From positions 160,392 to 224,391 of the forward strand of contig CAZJWC010000002.1 in the NCBI GenBank assembly GCA_964550125.1: 64,000 nucleotides of DNA. The letters are read 5' to 3'. Below the pieces are notes generated by a model. The model was not told where the DNA came from. It did not search any database and saw nothing but the letters and a program-made list of their open reading frames with translations. Each line of letters begins with the position of its first letter. Within the stretch, counting starts at the first letter, position 1. Position numbers and translations under genes: made by a program. This document shows positions 8,953 to 17,656 of this stretch, in pieces. Origin of the DNA: CAZJWC01 sp964550125 (GTDB lineage Bacteria > Bacillota > Clostridia > Christensenellales > Borkfalkiaceae).

Positions 8953-9087
8953 ATGTCTAATAAAAAGAAAAAGAATAAAGTAAAAACATTAACTGAAGAA
9001 CAATATAACGAATATTTAATGGCGTTAAAGGACGAGCGTCCTACAATGGTTATTGATAAAGATGGAAAAAGGGTTCCACAAAAATAA
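8953..9087 (+). CDS. Small basic protein, 44 residues
   Basis: Short frame starting MSNKKKKNKVKTLTEEQYN and ending KDGKRVPQK. GGAGAG (8941-8946) lies six bases before the ATG, and it is bracketed by two good terminators, so it looks like an independent small gene. The N-terminus is a cluster of Lys. No family recognised. It has no promoter of its own that I can see and may be reached by read-through of the serA terminator. Confidence 0.6.
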   Translation: MSNKKKKNKVKTLTEEQYNEYLMALKDERPTMVIDKDGKRVPQK

Positions 9088-9094
9088 AAAAAAT

Positions 9095-9121
9095 AGCAAG
9101 TCTTTTGGACTTGCTTTTTTT
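9095..9121. terminator. Bidirectional terminator between the small gene and rplI
   Basis: AGCAAGTC and GACTTGCT form an 8-bp stem with a 5-base loop. A runs on the left and T runs on the right give a U-tract in both directions. It serves the 44-residue gene (plus) and rplI (minus), whose stop overlaps its edge. Confidence 0.9.
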
Positions 9122-9566
9122 ATTGAATAGAGGTTATTACAACTTTAATTTTTGAAGTTACCTTTTCCATAAATCTAATTTCAATATCAAAAGTTCCTGC
9201 TGATTTGATGGGTTCTTTTAAAAGGATTTTCTTTTTGTCAACTTCAAATCCCTTTTCCTTTAAGCCGTTTGCAATATCCATTGAGGTTATGCTTCCAAAA
9301 ATTTTGCCTGCTGAACTACATTTGATAGTCAAATCAACTTGTGTTCCGTTTACCTTGCTTGCAAATTCCTTAATTTCTTTAATTTCTTCAGCCTTGTGAA
9401 AAGCCTCTGCCTCTTGTTTGTTTTTTAAACTATTTACAGCAAGTGAAGATGCCTCAATGGCTAAACCTTTCTTAAATAAAAAGTTTTTTGCGTAGCCATC
9501 GCTTGCTTCAATTATATCACCCTTTTTTCCTGTACCTTTAATATCTTTTTGTAAAATAACTTTCAT
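9120..9566 (-). CDS. rplI: Ribosomal protein bL9
   Basis: A 148-residue large-subunit protein. It starts MKVILQKDIKGTGKKGDIIEASDGYAKN cut here for length (residues 1-28 match the RNA-binding N-domain signature, with the typical GKKGD and GYAKNFL segments), followed by the long connecting helix and a C-terminal domain. Length and order are standard. Here it is a single-gene unit with its own consensus promoter, not part of the rpsF-ssb-rpsR cluster seen in some bacteria. Confidence 0.96.
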   Translation of the reverse strand: MKVILQKDIKGTGKKGDIIEASDGYAKNFLFKKGLAIEASSLAVNSLKNKQEAEAFHKAEEIKEIKEFASKVNGTQVDLTIKCSSAGKIFGSITSMDIANGLKEKGFEVDKKKILLKEPIKSAGTFDIEIRFMEKVTSKIKVVITSIQ

Positions 9567-9587
9567 TTTATATACTCCTTTTCGTCT

Positions 9588-9616
9588 ATTTTACATTTAA
9601 ACAAAATTTTTGTCAA
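9588..9616 (-). promoter_or_regulatory. Promoter of rplI
   Basis: On the minus strand TTGACA (9616-9611), 17 bases, TAAAAT (9593-9588). AAAAGGAG then precedes the ATG. Confidence 0.75.
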
Positions 9617-9638
9617 TGAGATAGTTATTATTTATAAA
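9610..9638 (+). promoter_or_regulatory. Promoter of the DUF1540-like small gene
   Basis: TTGTCA (9610-9615), 17 bases, TATAAA (9633-9638). Its -35 overlaps the rplI -35 on the other strand by five bases. Confidence 0.6.
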
Positions 9639-9670
9639 TTTTGCACAAATTATCTTTGGAGGGATTTATT

Positions 9671-9817
9671 ATGGATAATGTATGTAAATGTATCTCTTGC
9701 GAAGCAGTTGACTGCAAATACAACAAAGATTGTAATTGCGTTCGTGATTCAATCAAAGTTGGTTGTTGCTGTGGAGGAGAAAACTGTACTTGTTGCGAAA
9801 GTTTTGAAAACAGATAA
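9671..9817 (+). CDS. Small cysteine-rich protein, DUF1540-like, putative metal binder
   Basis: A 48-residue protein with 12 cysteines (residues 5, 7, 10, 15, 21, 23, 32-34, 39, 41, 42). The pattern C-x-x-C-x4-C-x-Y-N then CNC, a Ser-Ile-Lys-Val strand and a final CCESF matches my recollection of the DUF1540 domain of clostridia. The CCC and CTCC clusters add cysteines beyond that pattern and give a metallothionein-like density. GGAGG (9659-9663) supports the start, and a promoter and a terminator flank it, so it is a stand-alone gene. Metal binding or a spore-related role is inference. Confidence 0.8.
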   Translation: MDNVCKCISCEAVDCKYNKDCNCVRDSIKVGCCCGGENCTCCESFENR

Positions 9818-9848
9818 AAAAAGGGACTTTAAGTCCCTTTTTTATTTT
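9818..9848. terminator. Bidirectional terminator between DUF1540-like gene and Nudix gene
   Basis: AAGGGACT and AGTCCCTT form an 8-bp stem, extended by A and T runs on the two sides, and serve both convergent genes. Confidence 0.88.
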
Positions 9849-10344
9849 ATATTTTACTTTTTTTTAATTCAGTAATTGCATTTGTTAAATAAACTTTTTC
9901 ATTGTTGCCGTTTTCAAATTCAATGGGTAAGTTTGAAAAATCAAACCAAGTTAAAGAGTCAACCTCATCTTTTAAAGCAGTAATTGTTCCGTCCTCAATC
10001 ACTACTATAAAATACAAAATCAACGCATTGTCGTTTTCATTATACTTTGAAATTAAATACTTACACTTAACCGTATTAAGTTTTGTTTGCTCCTTAATTT
10101 CTCTAGCAATAGATTTTTCTGCCGACTCCCCTTTTTTGATAAAACCTGAAAGTAAGGAGTAATCGTTTTCTCCAAGATATTTAGCAAGTAAAATTTTGTT
10201 TTGTTCTCTATTTGTTATAATCAAACTAATTGCTGAGTCAAAGGGTGGAAATTTAAATTCACCACACTCATCACAAAAGGGTATGAGTCCTTCGTTCTCG
10301 CAAAATCTCAATCCTAGTTTTTTTCCACAAACACTACAATGCAT
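9847..10344 (-). CDS. Zinc-ribbon Nudix hydrolase with altered Nudix box
   Basis: A 165-residue protein. Residues 3-30 form a zinc ribbon (CSVCGKKL and FCDECGEF), followed by a Nudix fold, as in NADH/RNA-cap pyrophosphatases but without their extra N-terminal domain. The Nudix box reads GFIKKGESAEKSIAREIKEQTKL: the REIKE core is kept, but the next Glu is Gln and the following Gly is lost. The substrate, normally a nucleoside diphosphate linked to another group, cannot be told, and activity may be changed. ATG 10344 is chosen because GAGGGG sits at the right distance; an in-frame TTG at 10359 overlaps that site. Confidence 0.85.
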   Translation of the reverse strand: MHCSVCGKKLGLRFCENEGLIPFCDECGEFKFPPFDSAISLIITNREQNKILLAKYLGENDYSLLSGFIKKGESAEKSIAREIKEQTKLNTVKCKYLISKYNENDNALILYFIVVIEDGTITALKDEVDSLTWFDFSNLPIEFENGNNEKVYLTNAITELKKSKI

Positions 10345-10399
10345 ATTAAATCCCCTCAATTATTAAAGTATTATAGTATATTTAAAATAGTCCGTATTA

Positions 10400-11239
10400 T
10401 TACTTTTTAGTAGTTTTTTTAGTTGTCTTTCTAGGTTTTTCTTCTACCTTTTCCTCTTTGATTTCCTTTTCTTCTTCATCATCAATCAAGTCTTTCAATA
10501 AATCTTCTTCATTTATCTCAATATCTTCATCTAGGTCAACTAAGTCTTCTGCTTCTTTTTCTTCTTCAATTATGTCTTGCTCAACTTCGTTTAAAATGTC
10601 TTCATCAATGATTATATCGTCAAGGCTTTCATCTATAGTTGCCGAACTTTCGTCAAGTACGGGCTTGTCGTTATTTATGTCTTCTAAAATCTCGTCATAA
10701 ATTGCTTTTTCTTCTTCAGTCTTACCACCTATTTTTTCTTTTAAGGCATACATAATAATAGCATTTGCAAGCGCTAAAAGGGTTACTATGTAGTTGTGAT
10801 AAATTAAATAATTAAATGTAGCGTTAAAACTTGTAAATATGATTGTAAAGAAAATCGAACTGAATAAAGCACTGATTAAAGTACCCCATGAACAAACTTT
10901 GTAAAAGAATTTTGTTCCCGTGTATCTAGTAAGTAGAAAGTAAATAGTAGCAATCGCTAATATGAAAGATAAAATACTTCCAACAACAGCCATGGTGTAA
11001 ATAGCTAGCAATACAACTATAATATATAAAGTGTTCTTTAAAATGGAGGGTAACTCAACATAAGCACAAATGCAAATTAAAGTAACTATAAGTATAATTG
11101 CTACGATTGCTATATAGCCATATACATCAAATCCGTTTAAGTAGCGTAGTAAATAGCAGTTAGCCTTTATACTAAAAATTCCAACTACTGCACAAAAAAT
11201 AGATAAAACTAAACTTGTAATTCTCTTTGAATCAAACAT
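10400..11239 (-). CDS. Membrane protein with long acidic C-terminal tail
   Basis: A 279-residue protein. Residues 10-175 contain about five or six hydrophobic segments, consistent with an integral membrane domain. Residues 180-265 are dominated by Asp and Glu (for example DIIIDEDILNEVEQDIIEE), and the protein ends in a basic KTTKKTTKK tail. The acidic stretch is probably cytoplasmic and disordered and could bind a basic partner or ions. It is a single-gene unit with a strong promoter. I do not recognise the family, and no catalytic motif is visible. Confidence 0.82.
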   Translation of the reverse strand: MFDSKRITSLVLSIFCAVVGIFSIKANCYLLRYLNGFDVYGYIAIVAIILIVTLICICAYVELPSILKNTLYIIVVLLAIYTMAVVGSILSFILAIATIYFLLTRYTGTKFFYKVCSWGTLISALFSSIFFTIIFTSFNATFNYLIYHNYIVTLLALANAIIMYALKEKIGGKTEEEKAIYDEILEDINNDKPVLDESSATIDESLDDIIIDEDILNEVEQDIIEEEKEAEDLVDLDEDIEINEEDLLKDLIDDEEEKEIKEEKVEEKPRKTTKKTTKK

Positions 11240-11270
11240 ATTTTATATTCCTTAACTTTTAATTAGTTTT

Positions 11271-11299
11271 ATTATATCATATACTAAAAAAATTCTCAA
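11271..11299 (-). promoter_or_regulatory. Promoter of the acidic-tail membrane protein gene
   Basis: On the minus strand TTGAGA (11299-11294), 17 bases, TATAAT (11276-11271) preceded by TGA, an extended -10. Confidence 0.75.
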
Positions 11300-11316
11300 C
11301 TAAATAATATAAAAAG

Positions 11317-11345
11317 AAAAATGGAAGGTCAAACCTTCCATTTTT
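11317..11345 (-). terminator. Terminator of nifJ
   Basis: ATGGAAGGT and ACCTTCCAT form a perfect stem flanked by A and T runs, 17 bases past the nifJ stop, with TTTTTCTTTTT after it on the minus strand. Confidence 0.9.
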
Positions 11346-11361
11346 AATTTATAATTAGATA

Positions 11362-14300
11362 TTATTCTTTATCCTTGTTTGCAAGAGCCTTATAGCCTTC
11401 AAGTCTTGCCTTAGATTGTGCTTCAGCAGTCTTGAATAAACTTTCAGCAATTTCAGGTTGAGTTTTCTTTAATGATGAATATCTAGTTTCACCTAAAATA
11501 AACTCTTGATAATCTGCTGTAGGTTCTTTTGAGTCTAATGAGAAAGGATTTTTGCCTTCATCAATTAGAGTGGGATTATATCTATATAATTGCCAGTATC
11601 CACAGTCAACTGCTCTCTTTTCTTCCTCTTGGCTCTTTGTCATATTGATACCATGGTTGATACAAGGAGCGTATGCAATGATAAGTGAAGGTCCGTCATA
11701 CTTTTCTGCTTCAATTAAAGCGTTCAAAAGTTGTTGTTTGTTTGAACCCATTGATACTTGTGCAACATAAACATAACCGTAAGACATTGCCATCATACCA
11801 AGGTCTTTCTTCTTCATCCTCTTTCCTGCAGAAGCAAATTTTGCAACTGAACCAGTGGGAGTTGATTTTGAAGCTTGACCACCTGTGTTAGAGTAAACTT
11901 CAGTATCAAGTACTAAAACATTTACATTTTCACCAGATGCAAGTACGTGGTCTAGACCACCGTAACCGATATCGTATGCCCAGCCATCGCCACCGAAAAT
12001 CCAGATAGACTTCTTAACAAGGCAGTCTTTTTCAGCATAGATTTTTTTGCAAAGTTCGTCAATTTCACATCCACAATCTTTGCAACCTTCAACTAATTCA
12101 AGCAATTTTGCAGATGTTGCGATTGAGCCTTCTGTGTCGTTCATATTAGCAATCCAGTCTTTGCAGATTTGGATACTTTCTTCAGTTTTTGAACACTTTT
12201 CACCAGCTTCCATTTTTTCAATCATTTCTTCAACATAAGATTTGATTTTTGTTCTTCTTGCAGTTACTGCTAGGTTCATACCATAACCAAATTCTGCGTT
12301 ATCTTCAAACAATGAGTTTGCCCAAGCAGGTCCGTGTCCCTTTGCGTTTGTTGTGTAAGGGCATGTAGGAGATGAACCACCGTAGATTGATGAACAACCA
12401 GTTGCGTTAGCAACAATCATCCTATCGCCAAACATTTGAGTAACAAGTTTAACATAAGGTGTTTCACCACAACCAGCACATGCTCCAGAGAACTCGAACA
12501 AGGGTTGATTGAATTGACTTCCCTTAACAGTAGTTTCCTTAAATTTAGCTTTAACTTCATCATATTGAGGAAGTGTTTCACTGTAATCGTAGTTTACAAC
12601 TTCTTCATCACAGATTGATGCCAAAGGAACCATCTTTAATGCTTTATTCTTTGAAGGACAGATGTTTTCACAAACGCCACAACCCATACAATCAAGAGGT
12701 GATACTTGAATTCTAAATTCATAGCCAGCAAGACCAGTTAAAGCCTTTGTTGAGTATGAAGCAGGCTTGTCTGCGTCAACTTTGTTAACAGCAGGTCTAA
12801 TACAAGCGTGAGGACAAACAAAAGCACATTGGTTACATTGGATACAGTTTTCAGCAATCCATTGAGGAATTTTAACTGCAACACCACGCTTTTCAAACTT
12901 TGTAGTTCCTGTAGGAACTGAACCATCAGCGTTAAATGCTGATGAAGGAAGTTTGTCGCCTTCTAATGTAAGAATAGGATGAACAACTTCTTTAAAGTAT
13001 TTGTCATCAGCAGGTTTAGCCCAATCAGCACCTTCAGTAGCATTTGCCCAAGATTCAGGATAGTTAATTTCAACTAGACCAGAAACAGCAGAGTCAATAG
13101 CAGAGTAGTTCATATTAACTACGGCATCACCCTTTCTTGAGAATTTCTTGTATGCAGCCTTTTTCATAAGGTCAGAGGCTTCGCTGTAACTCATAATTTG
13201 TTCATTTATATTAAAGAAAGCAGATTGTAAAATTGTGCTTGTTTTATTTCCAAGACCGATTTCGCCTGCGATTTTAATAGCATCAATGTTATAGAATTTA
13301 ACTTTCTTCTTTGCGATAATTTGTTTAACGCTTGCAGGAAGTTGTTTTTCAAGTTCTTCAACTGTATTCCAACTAGAGTTAAGTAGGAATTTGCCACCTT
13401 CCTTAATGTCAGCAAGTAAGTTGTATCTTGTGATGTATGAAGGGTTGTGGCAAGCGATAAAGTCAGCACTATCAATTAGATATGATGATTGAATAGGCGT
13501 TTTACCAAAACGCAAGTGAGATACTGTAATACCACCTGACTTCTTTGAATCATAGAAGAAGTATGCTTGAGCGTACATATCAGTGTGGTCGCCGATAATC
13601 TTGATAGAGTCCTTGTTAGCACCAACGGTACCATCTGAACCTAAGCCGTAGAACTTACAAGAAGTTGAACCTTCAGGAGCAGCATCATATTTTTCACTAA
13701 AATCAAGAGATGAGTTAGTTAAATCTTCATAGATACCAACTGTAAAATGATTTTTTGATTCTTTTGCTTCCAAATTTTTGTAGATTGAGTAGCACATTGA
13801 GGGGTTGAATTCTTTTGAACCTAAACCGTATCTACCACCAACAACTTCAATGTCGCTTCTGCCTTGTTCAAACAATGCAGTACATACGTCAAGATATAGA
13901 GGTTCACCTAATGAACCAGGCTCTTTAGTTCTATCTAAAACTGCAAGTTTCTTACAAGTCTTAGGAATAGCATTAACGAAAGCAATTTGGTCGAAAGGAC
14001 GATATAGACGAACTTTAATTAAGCCGACTTTATGACCTTCTTTATTCATCTTTTTGATTGTTTCATCCATTGCATCAGCGCCTGAACCCATAAGTACAGT
14101 AACGTATTCAGCGTCTTCAGCACCACAGTAGTCAAACAAGTGGTAACTTCTACCAGTAAGTTTTGATACTGCGTCCATCTTTTCTTGTACGATTGAAGGT
14201 ACAGCAAGATAGTAAGGGTTAGCAGTTTCTCTATTTTGGAAGTAAGTATCGCCATTTTGAGCAGTACCCTTTTGTATGGGGTGTTCAGGATTTAATGCTC

Positions 14301-14910
14301 TTGCTCTAAAATCAGCAATTTCATCCATATTTACAAGTTCTTTCATTTCGTCATATTCGATGGCGTCAATTTTTGAAACTTCGTGTGAAGTTCTAAATCC
14401 GTCAAAGAAATGCAAGAAAGGAACTTTTGATTTTAAAGTTGATAAGTGTGCAACAAGTGCTAAGTCCATTACTTCTTGTACTGAACCAGAAGCAAGCATA
14501 GCAAAACCTGTTTGACGGCAAGCCATAACGTCTTGGTGGTCGCCGAAAATGTTAAGAGAGTGAGCGGCTAACGCTCTAGCACTAACGTGAAAAACTGTAG
14601 GCATCAATTCGCCAGCAATTTTGTACATATTAGGAATCATCAAAAGTAAACCTTGGCTCGCTGTGTAAGTTGTTGTTAATGCACCTGCACAAAGAGCGCC
14701 GTGTACAGCACCAGCAGCACCAGCTTCCGATTGTAGTTCAGCTAGTTTAAGTTTTTGACCGAACATATTAACTCTGCCAGCAGTTGCCCACTCGTCAGCA
14801 ACTTCTGCCATAGGTGAAGAAGGGGTAATGGGATAAATTGCCGCTACTTCAGAAAAAGCGTAGGCTACGTGGCTGGCTGCCGTGTTGCCGTCAATTGTCA
14901 TCTTTTTCAT
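11362..14910 (-). CDS. nifJ: Pyruvate:ferredoxin (flavodoxin) oxidoreductase
   Basis: The single-chain 1182-residue PFOR that converts pyruvate and CoA to acetyl-CoA and CO2 and reduces ferredoxin. It starts with the TPP-domain segment YPITPSSPMAE near residue 30. Two 4Fe-4S binding motifs lie around residues 690-760 (CIQCNQCAFVCPHA and CMGCGVCENICPSK). The C-terminal TPP/iron-sulfur domain carries CAGCGETPYVKL, GCSSIYGGSSP, GGDGWAYDIGYGGLDH and YSNTGGQ. Length is normal for the family. It is a stand-alone unit with a near-consensus promoter and a strong terminator, fitting a highly expressed core enzyme of an anaerobe that runs on ferredoxin. Confidence 0.98.
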   Translation of the reverse strand: MKKMTIDGNTAASHVAYAFSEVAAIYPITPSSPMAEVADEWATAGRVNMFGQKLKLAELQSEAGAAGAVHGALCAGALTTTYTASQGLLLMIPNMYKIAGELMPTVFHVSARALAAHSLNIFGDHQDVMACRQTGFAMLASGSVQEVMDLALVAHLSTLKSKVPFLHFFDGFRTSHEVSKIDAIEYDEMKELVNMDEIADFRARALNPEHPIQKGTAQNGDTYFQNRETANPYYLAVPSIVQEKMDAVSKLTGRSYHLFDYCGAEDAEYVTVLMGSGADAMDETIKKMNKEGHKVGLIKVRLYRPFDQIAFVNAIPKTCKKLAVLDRTKEPGSLGEPLYLDVCTALFEQGRSDIEVVGGRYGLGSKEFNPSMCYSIYKNLEAKESKNHFTVGIYEDLTNSSLDFSEKYDAAPEGSTSCKFYGLGSDGTVGANKDSIKIIGDHTDMYAQAYFFYDSKKSGGITVSHLRFGKTPIQSSYLIDSADFIACHNPSYITRYNLLADIKEGGKFLLNSSWNTVEELEKQLPASVKQIIAKKKVKFYNIDAIKIAGEIGLGNKTSTILQSAFFNINEQIMSYSEASDLMKKAAYKKFSRKGDAVVNMNYSAIDSAVSGLVEINYPESWANATEGADWAKPADDKYFKEVVHPILTLEGDKLPSSAFNADGSVPTGTTKFEKRGVAVKIPQWIAENCIQCNQCAFVCPHACIRPAVNKVDADKPASYSTKALTGLAGYEFRIQVSPLDCMGCGVCENICPSKNKALKMVPLASICDEEVVNYDYSETLPQYDEVKAKFKETTVKGSQFNQPLFEFSGACAGCGETPYVKLVTQMFGDRMIVANATGCSSIYGGSSPTCPYTTNAKGHGPAWANSLFEDNAEFGYGMNLAVTARRTKIKSYVEEMIEKMEAGEKCSKTEESIQICKDWIANMNDTEGSIATSAKLLELVEGCKDCGCEIDELCKKIYAEKDCLVKKSIWIFGGDGWAYDIGYGGLDHVLASGENVNVLVLDTEVYSNTGGQASKSTPTGSVAKFASAGKRMKKKDLGMMAMSYGYVYVAQVSMGSNKQQLLNALIEAEKYDGPSLIIAYAPCINHGINMTKSQEEEKRAVDCGYWQLYRYNPTLIDEGKNPFSLDSKEPTADYQEFILGETRYSSLKKTQPEIAESLFKTAEAQSKARLEGYKALANKDKE

Positions 14911-14987
14911 TAAAAATAACCTCCGTTGTGTATCAATATTTTTTTGACTAATTATAATAACAATATTATTTAATATGTGTTAGGAAG

Positions 14988-15016
14988 ATTATACTTTTTT
15001 TAAAAAAAATAGTCAA
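14988..15016 (-). promoter_or_regulatory. Promoter of nifJ
   Basis: On the minus strand TTGACT (15016-15011), 17 bases made of T8-A7, TATAAT (14993-14988). GGAGG precedes the nifJ ATG. The straight T and A runs in the spacer may bend the DNA. Confidence 0.82.
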
Positions 15017-15083
15017 ATAGATAACTCGGTTTTTGAGAAATAAACACAAAAAATCATAAAACTTTTGCCCACTATGTTTTTTG

Positions 15084-15112
15084 TTGTTAATTTTATTTAA
15101 ATTTGCTATAAT
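15084..15112 (+). promoter_or_regulatory. Promoter of the ecfA1-ecfA2-ecfT-truA unit
   Basis: TTGTTA (15084-15089), 17 bases, TATAAT (15107-15112) with an extended TGC before the -10. The 234-base gap between nifJ and ecfA1 holds this promoter and the divergent nifJ promoter. Confidence 0.75.
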
Positions 15113-15144
15113 AAAAATGTTAGTTTATTTAAAAAAGGAAATTT

Positions 15145-15981
15145 ATGAAAGCGATTGAGTTTAATAACGTAAGTTTTAAGTATGATAACAATTCAATAAC
15201 GCCTGCCTTAAACGATGTGTCTTTTTCTATTGAGGAGGGTGAGTTTGTTACGATAATCGGCCATAACGGAAGTGGTAAAAGCACTCTTGCACGCCTTTGT
15301 AATAAACTGCTAACTCCAACTCGTGGAAATATCAATGTTTTTGGTATGGACACTTTTGATAAGACAAATCAATTTGAAATTAGAAAATCAGTTGGCGTAG
15401 TTTTTCAAAACCCTGACAACCAAATGGTAGCCTCTATCGTTGAGGACGATATAGCGTTTGGCCCTGAAAATATAGGTCTTGACAGGGAGGAAATAGGTAG
15501 AAGGATTGACTTTGCTTTAAGTTCAGTTGGTATGCAAGCCTATCGCAGTTATTCCCCCTCTCGTTTGTCGGGTGGTCAAAAACAAAGGATTGCTATTGCA
15601 GGTGTGCTTGCAATTAAACCCAGAGTTTTAATTTTAGATGAGTCAACTGCTATGCTTGACCCCAAGGGAAGAAAGGAAGTTTTAAAGGTAGTTAAAGAAC
15701 TTAACGAAAAGGAAAAAATTACCGTAATTTTAATTACTCACTATATGGACGAAACGCTTATAGCAGATAGAACGATTTTACTCAACAAGGGGGAAATCGT
15801 ACTTGACGGAACGCCCAAAGAAATTTTTGCAAAAGGTAGAGAACTTGAAAAATATAGTCTTGCACTTCCACCCATTGCTGAAATTGCCCAAATGCTTCGA
15901 GAAGGAGGTATGCCTATCGGTGATTCATATGATGAATTCACTTTGGCAAAAGAAATATGCAAATTGTTGCAGAAAAAATAA
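15145..15981 (+). CDS. ecfA1: ECF transporter ATPase A1
   Basis: One of the two ATPases of an energy-coupling-factor transporter, which drives vitamin or metal uptake together with a substrate-binding S protein. The 278-residue protein has Walker A GHNGSGKST, Q-loop VFQNPDNQ, signature LSGGQKQR and Walker B VLILDEST. It overlaps ecfA2 by 25 bases, consistent with translational coupling. No S component is encoded nearby, so this is a group II, shared ECF module whose S proteins lie elsewhere in the genome. Confidence 0.96.
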   Translation: MKAIEFNNVSFKYDNNSITPALNDVSFSIEEGEFVTIIGHNGSGKSTLARLCNKLLTPTRGNINVFGMDTFDKTNQFEIRKSVGVVFQNPDNQMVASIVEDDIAFGPENIGLDREEIGRRIDFALSSVGMQAYRSYSPSRLSGGQKQRIAIAGVLAIKPRVLILDESTAMLDPKGRKEVLKVVKELNEKEKITVILITHYMDETLIADRTILLNKGEIVLDGTPKEIFAKGRELEKYSLALPPIAEIAQMLREGGMPIGDSYDEFTLAKEICKLLQKK

Positions 15982-16835
15982 GTTATACTTATAACGAAAA
16001 ATCGCCCTTTGCCTCTCAAGCGTTAAAAGAGGTGAGTTTAACTATTGATGAAGGTGAATTTTTTGGAATTATCGGTCATACAGGTTCGGGAAAATCAACT
16101 TTTATACAGCATTTGAACGGATTGATAAAAATTTCAAAAAAGGTTGTCAAACAGGGTGCAAAGTTAAAGATAGGCGACTATGACTTAACTTCAAAAAAAT
16201 GTAACTTTTTAGAGTTGCGTTCAAAGGTCGGTATGGTTTTCCAATACCCTGAATATCAACTATTCGCTGAAACAATTTTTGAAGATGTTGCTTTTGGGTT
16301 TAAAAACTTTAATAAAAAAGCGACTCAAGAGGAGATTGAAAGTCAGGTAAAAACTGCACTTGAATTAGTTGGCTTAGATTATAAAAAATATAAAGATAAG
16401 TCCCCTTTTGAACTTTCAGGTGGACAAAAAAGAAGGGTGGCAATTGCAGGCGTTATAGTAACCAAGCCTGAAATTTTAATTCTTGACGAGCCGGTTGCAG
16501 GTCTTGACCCCATAGGCAAAAGAGAGATGTTTGCACTTCTGCATAAACTTAAAGAAAAAGTTTGCAAAACTATAATTTTGGTATCACACGATATGGACGA
16601 TGTTGCTGAAAATTGCACAAGGGTTGCAGTTTTTACAGATGGAAAAATAGATATGGTGTATCCTTGTAGCGAACTTTTTAAACATAGTGAAAGACTTTTA
16701 AATTTAGGACTTGATATTCCTGAAACAGCAAAATGCGTTCAGTATTTAAAAACTGACGGTCTAGAGATAGAAACAGATTTTTCAGCAAAAGACTTTGTTG
16801 CAAAAATATTAGCACTTTATAAAAAGGAAAATTGA
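15957..16835 (+). CDS. ecfA2: ECF transporter ATPase A2
   Basis: Partner ATPase of EcfA1. The 292-residue protein has Walker A GHTGSGKST, Q-loop VFQYPEYQ, signature LSGGQKRR and Walker B ILILDEPVAGLDP. The start at 15957 lies inside the end of ecfA1; the sequence MQIVAEKISYTYNEKSPF matches the usual A2 beginning. Its stop is immediately followed by the ecfT start region, so the three subunits are made from one message. Confidence 0.96.
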   Translation: MQIVAEKISYTYNEKSPFASQALKEVSLTIDEGEFFGIIGHTGSGKSTFIQHLNGLIKISKKVVKQGAKLKIGDYDLTSKKCNFLELRSKVGMVFQYPEYQLFAETIFEDVAFGFKNFNKKATQEEIESQVKTALELVGLDYKKYKDKSPFELSGGQKRRVAIAGVIVTKPEILILDEPVAGLDPIGKREMFALLHKLKEKVCKTIILVSHDMDDVAENCTRVAVFTDGKIDMVYPCSELFKHSERLLNLGLDIPETAKCVQYLKTDGLEIETDFSAKDFVAKILALYKKEN

Positions 16836-16837
16836 CA

Positions 16838-17656
16838 ATGCTTAATGATGTATCATTTGGTCAATATTATCCCACAAAATCGTTTGTGCATAATATGGAC
16901 TCAAGGATGAAAATTATATTGCTAATTGCATATATCGTTGCAATTTTTTTGGCAAAAAATTTCTATGGCTTACTTGCTTGTGCCATGGTCGTTTTGCTTG
17001 CAATAATTATGTCAAGAGTGTCAATTATTGCAGTTTTGCGTTCGTTAAAAGGCATTATCTTTTTAGTGTTGCTTACGGCAGTAATAAGTGTATTTTTCAA
17101 CACAAGCGACAGTCATATAATTTGGCAATGGTGGATTTTAAAGGTTACAAGGCAAGGTTTAATTTCAAGTGCGTACTTAGTAAGTAGGATAATTTTGCTT
17201 GTTATGGGTTCATCTCTTTTAACATTAACTACTACTCCTGTAAATTTGACGGACGGCATTGAAAGTTTGCTGTATCCTCTAAAATTTATAAAATTCCCCT
17301 TAAGAGAATTTGCTTTGATTATGAGTATTGCTTTGAGTATGATACCTACCCTAATGGGAGAAACGGATAGAATTATGCGTGCCCAAAAGGCTAGAGGGGC
17401 TGATTTTGAGTCAGGTGGACTTATTAAAAGAGCAAAGGCAGTTATTCCTATTTTAATCCCACTTTTAATCGGTGCGTTTAGAAGGGCAGACGAACTAGGG
17501 GACGCAATGGATGCAAGATGTTACAGTGAATCTAAAAATCGAACAAAATATAAAAAATTAAAATTTACTTGGCGTGATTTTTTGGGTTTAATTTTATATG
17601 CAGGGCTAATAGTAGGCATAGTTTATCTCAATATGTATATGGGAAGTGTTCTATGA
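16838..17656 (+). CDS. ecfT: ECF transporter transmembrane subunit T
   Basis: Membrane subunit linking the EcfA1/A2 ATPases to S components. The protein of 272 residues has about five or six membrane segments and two cytoplasmic coupling helices marked by AQKARGADF and AMDARCY, the Ala-Arg motifs of the family. ATG 16838 is preferred over the in-frame TTG at 16832 because AAAAAGG lies ten bases before the ATG and only about four before the TTG. The end overlaps truA by four bases (ATGA). Confidence 0.95.
   Translation: MLNDVSFGQYYPTKSFVHNMDSRMKIILLIAYIVAIFLAKNFYGLLACAMVVLLAIIMSRVSIIAVLRSLKGIIFLVLLTAVISVFFNTSDSHIIWQWWILKVTRQGLISSAYLVSRIILLVMGSSLLTLTTTPVNLTDGIESLLYPLKFIKFPLREFALIMSIALSMIPTLMGETDRIMRAQKARGADFESGGLIKRAKAVIPILIPLLIGAFRRADELGDAMDARCYSESKNRTKYKKLKFTWRDFLGLILYAGLIVGIVYLNMYMGSVL

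Noticed and set aside
9678..9875. A 65-codon plus-strand frame overlapping the DUF1540-like gene
   Set aside because: It is in another frame of a gene with a better ribosome site and conserved Cys pattern, and it continues through a terminator.
12436..14515. Several open frames on either strand within nifJ
   Set aside because: They are shadows of a long, well conserved coding region.
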